Assembly (NCBI GenBank): GCA_905480645.1 | Contig: CAJQRC010000017.1 | Span: forward strand, 1 to 64,000 | Length of the DNA stretch: 64,000 nt | Direction: 5' to 3' | Source of the DNA: an uncultured Tateyamaria sp. | GTDB lineage: Bacteria; Pseudomonadota; Alphaproteobacteria; Rhodobacterales; Rhodobacteraceae | Shown here: in pieces, positions 56,725-64,000 of the stretch | Position numbering within the stretch: position 1 is the stretch's first letter | How the letters are laid out: every line of letters starts with the position of its first letter | Notes under the pieces: model-generated | What the model was told of the DNA's origin: nothing | Database searches by the model: none | The model's input: the letters and a program-made list of their open reading frames with translations, nothing else | Program-made: the position numbers and the translations under genes

Positions 56725-59172
56725 ATGCCAAATCTTTCTACTTCAGCTCGTGTAGTCATTATCGGTGGTGGCGTTATTGGTTGCTCTGTAGCTTATCACC
56801 TGACTAAACTTGGGTGGTCTGATGTCGTGTTATTGGAACGAAAACAGCTTACATCAGGGACAACATGGCATGCAGCAGGCTTAATCGCGCAACTGCGTGC
56901 AACGGCCAATATGACTAAACTGGCGAAATACAGTCAAGAGTTGTATGGTAATCTGGAAATAGAAACTGGTGTTGCAACAGGTTTTAAAAGAGTAGGTTCA
57001 ATTACCGCTGCGCTTACAAATGAGCGACTTGAAGAGCTGCACCGCCAGGCAGGCATGGCGCGGGCTTTTGGAGTTGAAGTTGAAGAAATTTCTCCAGCTC
57101 AAGTAAAAGAAAAATACAGCCATCTCAATATTCAGGACGTTAAGGGCGGTGTATATCTACCATTAGACGGCCAAGGTGATCCAGCCAACATTGCGCTAGC
57201 ATTGGCTAAAGGAGCGCGAAAGCGTGGTGCACAAGTGCAGGAACGGGTTGCTGTTAAAGAAATTACGCGCAGTGGACGTTCTGTGACAGGAGTGAACTGG
57301 CAATCTGAAGATGGAACATTGGGTCATATTGGTTGCGATATGATAGTTAACTGCGCCGGGATGTGGGGCCATGAGGTTGGTCGCATGATGGGCGTTAATG
57401 TGCCACTTCAAGCGTGTGAGCACTTTTATATAGTCACTGAAGCAATTCCAGGTTTGGCTCAACTGCCTGTTCTTAGAGTGCCGGACGAATGCGCTTACTA
57501 TAAAGAAGATGCAGGAAAAATATTGTTGGGTGCGTTTGAACCAAACGCTAAACCGTGGGCTGTGAATGGTATCCCACAGGATTTCGAGTTTGATCAGTTA
57601 CCTGAGGATTTTGATCATTTTGAACCAATTCTTGAAGCTGCTGTCAATCGGATGCCGATGCTAGCTGATGCTGGCATACATACATTCTTTAATGGTCCCG
57701 AGAGTTTCACACCTGATGATGCTTATCACCTTGGTTTGGCGCCAGAGATGGATAACGTTTGGGTAGCGGCAGGCTTTAACTCGATTGGAATTCAATCTGC
57801 AGGAGGTGCTGGAATGGCGCTGGCGCAGTGGATGGAAGATAATGCAAAGCCTTTTGACCTTGGAGACGTGGACATCTCCCGAATGCAACCTTTTCAAGGG
57901 AATAGAAGTTATCTGGCTGAGCGTTCAACGGAAACATTGGGGCTGCTTTATGCTGACCATTTCCCTTATCGCCAAAAAACAACTGCGCGGGGTGTACGGC
58001 GAACACCTTTTCATCAAAACCTTTTAAATCATGGCGCAGTGATGGGCGAACTAGCGGGCTGGGAACGTGCCAACTGGTTTGCACGTAAGGGCCAATCGGC
58101 AAAATATGAATATTCATGGAAGCGGCAAAGTTTCTTTGACAATGTTGCAGAGGAGCACAGCGCTGTACGCAAAAATGTTGGTATTTACGATATGTCATCA
58201 TTTGGCAAACTCAAGGTTGAAGGGCCAGATGCTTGCACTTTTATGAATTACGTTGCTGGTGGACAGTGTGACGTGCCCATAGGCAAGATCGTTTATACTC
58301 AGTTTTTGAACCAACGCGGCGGAATAGAAGCAGATGTTACCGTAACCCGTCTGTCGGAAGTAGCTTATTTAGTAGTGACACCGGCAGCAACTTGTTTGGC
58401 AGATACAACATGGATGCGACGGCATATCGGAGATATGCGTGTGGTTATTACAGACGTTTCTGCTGGCGAAGGCGTGTTGGCTGTTATGGGTCCGAACGCT
58501 CGCAAACTTTTGCAAACTGTATCGCCGGCCGATTTTTCAAATAAAACGAACCCATTTGGAACAGCACAGGAGATTGAGTTAGGCATGGCTCTCGCTAGAG
58601 TACACCGTGTTACCTATGTGGGAGAACTGGGCTGGGAGGTTTATGTTTCCTCTGACATGGCTGGCCACGTATTTGAAACGTTATTTGATGCCGGTCAGGA
58701 TCTTGGAGTTAAATTGTGCGGTATGCATATGATGGATACATGCCGGATCGAAAAAGGATTTCGTCATTTTGGTCATGATATAACCTGCGAAGATCACGTT
58801 CTTGAGGCCGGTTTGGGCTTTGCCGTAAACATCAACAAATCTTCATTTGTCGGTCGCGAAGCTGTATTTCAGAAAAAAGAACTGGGGCTATCAAAGCGTT
58901 TGCTGCAGTTCAAGCTCGCTGATCCAGAACCGCTTTTATATCATAATGAACCAATTCTCCGTAATGGTGAAATTGTTGGGTATTTAAGTTCGGGTGCATA
59001 TGGACATCATCTGGGTGCAGCAATGGGCTTGGGTTACATAGACTGCACCGGGGAATCGGCAGCAGATGTTCTTGGCTCAACTTATGAAATTGATATTGCC
59101 GGAACTCGAGTACTAGCTGATGCGTCACTTAAGCCGATGTATGATCCAAAAGCGGAACGAGTGAAGGTTTAA
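56725..59172 (+). CDS. DMGDH-like FAD-dependent oxidoreductase fused to GcvT-type domain (paralog 2)
   Basis: VVIIGGGVIGCSVAYHLTKLGWSDVVLLERKQLTSGTTWHAAGLIAQLR; GcvT-like VGELGWEVYVSSD...DTCRIEKGFRHFGHDITCEDHVLEAGL. Confidence 0.9.
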   Translation: MPNLSTSARVVIIGGGVIGCSVAYHLTKLGWSDVVLLERKQLTSGTTWHAAGLIAQLRATANMTKLAKYSQELYGNLEIETGVATGFKRVGSITAALTNERLEELHRQAGMARAFGVEVEEISPAQVKEKYSHLNIQDVKGGVYLPLDGQGDPANIALALAKGARKRGAQVQERVAVKEITRSGRSVTGVNWQSEDGTLGHIGCDMIVNCAGMWGHEVGRMMGVNVPLQACEHFYIVTEAIPGLAQLPVLRVPDECAYYKEDAGKILLGAFEPNAKPWAVNGIPQDFEFDQLPEDFDHFEPILEAAVNRMPMLADAGIHTFFNGPESFTPDDAYHLGLAPEMDNVWVAAGFNSIGIQSAGGAGMALAQWMEDNAKPFDLGDVDISRMQPFQGNRSYLAERSTETLGLLYADHFPYRQKTTARGVRRTPFHQNLLNHGAVMGELAGWERANWFARKGQSAKYEYSWKRQSFFDNVAEEHSAVRKNVGIYDMSSFGKLKVEGPDACTFMNYVAGGQCDVPIGKIVYTQFLNQRGGIEADVTVTRLSEVAYLVVTPAATCLADTTWMRRHIGDMRVVITDVSAGEGVLAVMGPNARKLLQTVSPADFSNKTNPFGTAQEIELGMALARVHRVTYVGELGWEVYVSSDMAGHVFETLFDAGQDLGVKLCGMHMMDTCRIEKGFRHFGHDITCEDHVLEAGLGFAVNINKSSFVGREAVFQKKELGLSKRLLQFKLADPEPLLYHNEPILRNGEIVGYLSSGAYGHHLGAAMGLGYIDCTGESAADVLGSTYEIDIAGTRVLADASLKPMYDPKAERVKV

Positions 59173-59232
59173 ACTGTCATATACTGGTATAATCAATTTT
59201 TGTTAAGTTAGAAGACGAAAGGGTTAAACCGA

Positions 59233-60132
59233 ATGACACAGCAATCCGGTGACACACCGAAGGGTCTTGGCTTTGCGCTTGGGGCATATTTTTTGTGGGG
59301 CCTACTTCCTATCTATATGAAAATGCTGAGCCATATCGGTCCAGCTGAGGTGGTCGCACATCGTATTATTTGGTCAGTTCCAATTGCAGGTATTTTGCTT
59401 ATCATACTTGGACGCACTAAGGATTTGCGCGTAGCTATTTCCAATCCAAGTATGCTTATAATGGGATGTTTTACTGCTGGGCTCATAACGATTAATTGGG
59501 GTATATATATTTGGGCGATAGCGTCGGGGCGAACGTTAGACGCTGCACTGGGATATTACATTAATCCACTTTTTAGTCTTGCTCTTGGAGTAATCTTTTT
59601 GCGTGAACGGCCCTCGCCTGCTCAATTAATTGCAATCGGGTTGGCGGTTTGTGCAGTTGCTGTTTTGACAATTTCAATGGGGAAAGTTCCTTGGGTTTCA
59701 CTGGGCTTAACAGTCAGTTGGGGGCTCTATGCTCTTTGTAAAAAGCAGTTACCAATTGGGCCTAATCAGGGATTTTTATTGGAAGTCCTTATTTTATTAG
59801 TTCCTGCACTTTGCTACATTACCTATCTCGGTTTGACTGGACAGAGTTCGTTTTTGGTTGGTGATATGCGAACAAACTGGTTATTACTGGGGTGTGGAAT
59901 TGTGACGGCCATTCCTCTAATTTTATATGCCAATGGTGCCAAGGAATTGCAATTATCAACAATTGCAGTTTTGCAATATATTGCGCCAACGATGATCTTC
60001 CTTGTCGCAGTCTTTGTATTTGGAGAAGAATTTGGAAATGCTCGGATAATAGCATTTCCAATAATTTGGCTGGCATTAATTATTTATTCCACTTCGATGG
60101 TTCGACAAATGCGCGCAGCTACCTCTCCGTAA
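59233..60132 (+). CDS. rarD: EamA/RarD-family transporter
   Basis: KGLGFALGAYFLWGLLPIYMKML, VVAHRIIWSVP, GYYINPLFSLALGVIFLRERPSPAQ. Confidence 0.87.
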   Translation: MTQQSGDTPKGLGFALGAYFLWGLLPIYMKMLSHIGPAEVVAHRIIWSVPIAGILLIILGRTKDLRVAISNPSMLIMGCFTAGLITINWGIYIWAIASGRTLDAALGYYINPLFSLALGVIFLRERPSPAQLIAIGLAVCAVAVLTISMGKVPWVSLGLTVSWGLYALCKKQLPIGPNQGFLLEVLILLVPALCYITYLGLTGQSSFLVGDMRTNWLLLGCGIVTAIPLILYANGAKELQLSTIAVLQYIAPTMIFLVAVFVFGEEFGNARIIAFPIIWLALIIYSTSMVRQMRAATSP

Positions 60133-60280
60133 CCTTAGATTTTAAAAAAATGGTTTGCCGCCTAAATCAATTATTAAATTTTTTAATCATTTTTCTTTTG
60201 TAGCTAAATATTCACTTATATAAGCCATTATTTTACCCCGCATTGGTTGCATGAGGAGCTAACATCTGAAAATCTGCACT

Positions 60281-60928
60281 ATGGAAATGGAATATTGCCC
60301 CCCAGTTGCGCCTTTATCGGTGTTATATGATGATGCCGAGCTTTTGGTAGTTGATAAGCCGTCCGGCCTTTTGTCGGTGCCTGGAAAGGGTAAGCATTTA
60401 TCAGATTGTTTGATTTCTAGGGTACAGATGGTCTGGCCTCATGCATTATTAGTACACCGTTTGGATCGGGATACATCTGGTGTCATGGTCTTTGGACTTA
60501 CGTCACATGCACAGCGTTTTTTGTCCAAGCAATTCGAACTTAGGGCTGCGAAAAAGGTATATATTGCAAGGGTTTGGGGACGACTTACGCCTAAAGCTGG
60601 GCGAGTTGATTTGCCGCTAATAGTCGATTGGCCAAACCGTCCTAAACAGCATGTTGATATTGATAAAGGTAAACCAGCTGTCACTGATTGGCGGGTGATA
60701 CGAGACTCTGAAACTGAGAGCCGAGTGAGGCTTATGCCTAAAACTGGGCGGAGCCATCAGTTACGGGTTCATATGTTAGCATTGGGACACCCAATTTTAG
60801 GAGATCCGTTTTATGCAGAAGGGCTAGCCCGTAATTTCGAGCGATTGATGCTGCATTCAGAAGAGTTAAAAATTAAACACCCTGACAGTGGAAAAATGAT
60901 GCGGTTTCGTAAGCCCTCACCATTTTAA
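60281..60928 (+). CDS. RluA-family pseudouridine synthase
   Basis: LLVVDKPSGLLSVPGKG, LVHRLDRDTSGVMVFG, RSHQLRVHMLALGHPILGDPFY. Confidence 0.9.
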   Translation: MEMEYCPPVAPLSVLYDDAELLVVDKPSGLLSVPGKGKHLSDCLISRVQMVWPHALLVHRLDRDTSGVMVFGLTSHAQRFLSKQFELRAAKKVYIARVWGRLTPKAGRVDLPLIVDWPNRPKQHVDIDKGKPAVTDWRVIRDSETESRVRLMPKTGRSHQLRVHMLALGHPILGDPFYAEGLARNFERLMLHSEELKIKHPDSGKMMRFRKPSPF

Positions 60929-60958
60929 AGATAAAGGCATTGTTAATACTTTTATCAA

Positions 60959-60994
60959 AAAATAAAAAAGGACGCACCAGCAGGCACGCCCTTT
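60959..60994 (-). terminator. Intrinsic terminator of the cspA-like gene
   Basis: Minus strand aaagggcg...cgtccttttttatttttt; 8 pairs including one G-U. Confidence 0.65.
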
Positions 60995-61021
60995 ATTTTA
61001 ACCCATTTGGGACAAATTAAT

Positions 61022-61228
61022 TTACGCAAGCGCGATGTTTGACGCACTCTCGCGGCCATCACGACCAGCTTCGATATCAAATGTAACCTTTTGGTTATCA
61101 GCTAAACCAGTTAGGCCAGCGCGCTCGACAGCTGAAATGTGTACAAACACATCTTTGCTGCCGCCATCGGGTGCAATAAAGCCGAAGCCTTTTGTAGTAT
61201 TAAACCATTTAACGGTGCCAGTAGCCAT
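61022..61228 (-). CDS. Cold-shock protein (CspA family)
   Basis: [38 protein letters not shown]. Confidence 0.95.
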   Translation of the reverse strand: MATGTVKWFNTTKGFGFIAPDGGSKDVFVHISAVERAGLTGLADNQKVTFDIEAGRDGRESASNIALA

Positions 61229-61485
61229 CGTTATTCTCCTGTTAATGCTGCCCACGGAATGTGGCAGGTCGGCAAAGTCAGTGCAAGATCGTAAGACTGA
61301 GCCGAAAGGAGCAGAAAAATCGATAGTGGTAACGTCGCGCTGGTCAAATAGACGGACTAGTAGAAAATAGCAAGCACTTCGACATGTTAGATCGAAAGGA
61401 GCGCCAATCTGCTGAGCATTAAAAGTTCTTTTTTATCTTATAAACCAAGTGATGCTGCCTTTAAAAATAATCTTTAATCTACAAT

Positions 61486-62925
61486 TTACTCTGGAGACCA
61501 ACCCGCTACCGCTTTGATTTCAAGGAAATCCAAAATGCCCCATATACCTCCTTCGCGTCCATTACCAGATTGCTTCATTCCACCAAAAGGTGACCCGGCA
61601 GCTCTGGATGCTCCATTCATTTCGACCATGCCTGAACGAAGTTTTCGCGCCATTCGGTTCAGTCGGGCACCGTTCTGGGTTTGCACATAGTTGGTGAGCC
61701 CGTATGGCGTGTCATTGGCTATCTCTAGAGCCTCTTCTTCCGTTTCGAATGGAATGATGGATAAAACTGGGCCAAAAATTTCTTCGCGGGCTATCGTCAT
61801 TTGATTATTAACGTCGGCAAATACGGTTGGACGGACGTAGAATCCTTTATTGAATCCTTCGGGTCGTCCTGTTCCACCAGCAACCAGCTTGGCACCTTCA
61901 TCAAGCCCTTTTTGAATGAGATCCTGAATTTTATTCCATTGAACTTGATTTACAACAGGACCAATGTGCCGACCTTCTGCTGATGCTGGACCAACCGTTA
62001 CGCTATCTGCAATCAAAGCGGCCTCTTGTACTGCAGAATCGTATTTGCTTCGTTCTACGAGCATACGGCTAGGAGCGTTGCAAGACTGGCCGGTGTTGTT
62101 CATCATGTGTAAAACACCGCGTTTTACCGCTTTTTCGTCGGCATCCTCAAAAATAACGTTGGCCCCTTTGCCTCCCAACTCAAGGTGAACACGTTTTAAT
62201 GTTTCCGCAGCATTTATGGAAATAAGGCGACCAGCGCGCGATGAACCGGTGAAACTTACCATGTCAACATCGGGATGGCATGAGAGTGCAGTACCAGTTC
62301 CTGCACCGTCACCGTTCAACATATTAAACACACCTGCTGGAAAGCCAGCTTCGTCTATCATTTCGGCAAATATAATTGCGTTGAGTGGTGATTCCTCAGA
62401 GGGTTTTAATATCATAGTACAGCCCGCAATGGCTGCTGCACCAACCTTGAGTGTGATTTGGTTCATAGGCCAATTCCACGGTGTAATGAGTGCAGCAACG
62501 CCAACCGCTTCGTGTATAATTCGATCCTTAGGTGTATGGTCGTTGAGAGGTTGGTCAAATTGAAAATCTTTGGCAGCTTTTATAAAATTTTTCAGATGCC
62601 ATGTGCCTGCCCCCACTTGCTGGGTTCGCGACATGTCGTAGGGCGCACCCATTTCGGTAGACATAGCCTTTGCAATATCCTCAGAGCGTCTGTCATAAAT
62701 TTCCACTAATTTTTCAACAAGCGCGATTCTTTTTGCGACTGGTGTAGCAGTCCAACCTGAAAAGGCAGCTTTTGCTGCAGCTACAGCATTATCTACATCA
62801 GTCTGACCACCCAATGAGATTGTCGTTGTTGGTTCTTCAGTTGAGGGGTCAATCACGAGGTGATCTGTGCCATCTACTGGGTGAACCCACTGGCCGTTTA
62901 TGTAGAACTTGCATTTTTTCAGCAC
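61486..62925 (-). CDS. Aldehyde dehydrogenase family protein
   Basis: LITPWNWPMNQITLKVGAAAIAGCTMILKPSE, HLELGGKGANVIF, NNTGQSCNAPSRMLV. Confidence 0.93.
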   Translation of the reverse strand: MLKKCKFYINGQWVHPVDGTDHLVIDPSTEEPTTTISLGGQTDVDNAVAAAKAAFSGWTATPVAKRIALVEKLVEIYDRRSEDIAKAMSTEMGAPYDMSRTQQVGAGTWHLKNFIKAAKDFQFDQPLNDHTPKDRIIHEAVGVAALITPWNWPMNQITLKVGAAAIAGCTMILKPSEESPLNAIIFAEMIDEAGFPAGVFNMLNGDGAGTGTALSCHPDVDMVSFTGSSRAGRLISINAAETLKRVHLELGGKGANVIFEDADEKAVKRGVLHMMNNTGQSCNAPSRMLVERSKYDSAVQEAALIADSVTVGPASAEGRHIGPVVNQVQWNKIQDLIQKGLDEGAKLVAGGTGRPEGFNKGFYVRPTVFADVNNQMTIAREEIFGPVLSIIPFETEEEALEIANDTPYGLTNYVQTQNGARLNRMARKLRSGMVEMNGASRAAGSPFGGMKQSGNGREGGIWGILDFLEIKAVAGWSPE

Positions 62926-63064
62926 AGTTGTGTCTCCTTGACTGGATAAAAGTTACCTTGAGGGGGATATTCGCATTGTCAAAAGCTGGTAGCAATAGAG
63001 GGGATGTATTTCAGTGGTTTCTGCATTAGATAAATCCAATAAACTTAAATGATGGAGAATTACT

Positions 63065-63718
63065 GTGAGCTTGCGTATCAATGACACCATCCCAGATCTG
63101 ACAGTTGAAACCGATCAGGGCACTTTTTCACTGCATGAATTTGTTGGTGATAGTTGGGCAATTTTATTTTCACACCCTAAAGATTTCACACCTGTCTGTA
63201 CAACAGAGTTTGGCGCTGTCGCACAACTAGCAGATGAATGGACAAAAAGAGGTACTAAGGTCATCGGGGTCTCAGTTGATGGTGTCGAGGAGCATAAGAA
63301 ATGGAAAGGCGACATTGAAAAAGTAGCTGGGGCAACGGCTGCCTTTCCGATTATTGCAGATGGTGGTCTCGAGGTTTCCAAAGCTTTCGATATGTTGCCT
63401 GCGGAAGCCTACATGCCTGATGGACGTACACCAGCGGATAGTGAAACAGTACGTTCGGTTTTTATCATAGGGCCAGATAAAAAGCTGAAGTTGTCTATGA
63501 CGTATCCTATGACGGTTGGTCGGAACTTTGCTGAAGTGTTGCGCGCTTTAGATGGACTGCAGATGAGCATTGGGAATGGTGTTGCGACGCCTGCAAATTG
63601 GAATATCGGAGATGACGTAATCATACCTGCCACCGTATCGAATGAAGATGCCAAAGCAAAATTTGGGGAGTTTACAGAAGTGCTTCCCTATTTAAGACTG
63701 ACAAAAGCACCGCGCTAA
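63065..63718 (+). CDS. 1-Cys peroxiredoxin (Prx6-type)
   Basis: LFSHPKDFTPVCTTEFGAVAQL; long C-terminal extension MTYPMTVGRNFAEVLRALDGLQ. Confidence 0.92.
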   Translation: MSLRINDTIPDLTVETDQGTFSLHEFVGDSWAILFSHPKDFTPVCTTEFGAVAQLADEWTKRGTKVIGVSVDGVEEHKKWKGDIEKVAGATAAFPIIADGGLEVSKAFDMLPAEAYMPDGRTPADSETVRSVFIIGPDKKLKLSMTYPMTVGRNFAEVLRALDGLQMSIGNGVATPANWNIGDDVIIPATVSNEDAKAKFGEFTEVLPYLRLTKAPR

Positions 63719-63805
63719 ATGATCTACTAGTCAACACAATGGGTTATGTTTTAGCTAGATACTCATATCTCATTGGTAGTTTTCAGATTTTTATGTAATA
63801 AAATG

Positions 63806-63844
63806 ATAAGGCCTCATTGTTTCCAATGAGGCCTTATTTTTTTT
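63806..63844 (+). terminator. Strong intrinsic terminator after peroxiredoxin
   Basis: 13-bp perfect stem ataaggcctcatt-gtttcc-aatgaggccttat followed by T-run. Confidence 0.88.
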
Positions 63845-63855
63845 AGATAAAAGTA

Positions 63856-64000
63856 TTAGTTACTTTCTTCTTCTTTTTTAACTTCTTCGCCCGTCTCTTG
63901 ATCTACGACTTTCATCGATAGCCGGACTTTACCACGGTCGTCGAAGCCTAACAGTTTTACTTTGACTTCCTGGCCTTCCTTTAGCACATCGGAGGGGTGA
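63856..64000 (-). CDS. pnp: Polyribonucleotide nucleotidyltransferase, C-terminal S1 fragment (truncated by window end)
   Basis: Minus-strand translation [48 protein letters not shown]1-domain C-terminus. Confidence 0.65.
   Translation of the reverse strand, partial: HPSDVLKEGQEVKVKLLGFDDRGKVRLSMKVVDQETGEEVKKEEESN

Noticed and set aside
61035-61370. 111-aa ORF opposite cspA
   Set aside because: Mirror of the cold-shock coding frame; no independent support.
1-64000. CRISPR arrays, transposases, integrases, phage genes, toxin-antitoxin pairs
   Set aside because: No regular direct-repeat/spacer pattern and no translated motif of these families was seen on either strand; small overlapping ORFs are antisense shadows.
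1-64000. tRNA or rRNA genes
   Set aside because: No cloverleaf-like segment or rRNA signature was recognised by eye; a tRNAscan-SE/Infernal run would be decisive.

Overview
This 64 kb window reads as chromosomal DNA from a marine-type alphaproteobacterium, most likely Rhodobacterales-like. That assignment is an inference from gene content and gene order; no 16S is present. It is gene-dense and has no recognisable rRNA, tRNA, CRISPR array, IS element or prophage. The housekeeping part includes dnaJ/dnaK, alkB, ubiH-like, a DapC-like aminotransferase, ftsK, lolA, hspQ, rluA-like, cspA-like, a 1-Cys peroxiredoxin and the C-terminus of pnp. Between these lie catabolic/transport modules: (1) a flavoprotein + two CMD proteins + octopine/nopaline-dehydrogenase-like + polyamine-type ABC transporter unit; (2) an AMP-forming CoA ligase + acylating aldehyde dehydrogenase + tripartite tricarboxylate transporter + LacI regulator, resembling a sulfoacetate (Sau) pathway; (3) xdhABC / guanine deaminase / ureidoglycine aminohydrolase, next to an amidohydrolase + TRAP + LysR unit; (4) an XRE-cupin regulator + two DMGDH-like flavoproteins flanking a homocysteine methyltransferase. 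The most interesting non-coding signal is at about 8.34-8.67 kb: hairpins with C-rich, anti-Shine-Dalgarno-like loops (CTCCCCTCCC, CTCCCT, CTTCCTCCC) ending in a strong UUCG/poly-U intrinsic terminator. This looks like an unannotated sRNA of the general 'CCUCCUCCC-loop' (cuckoo/CcsR/alpha-r14-like) architecture. All product names come from reading motifs and translations; no database search was run.
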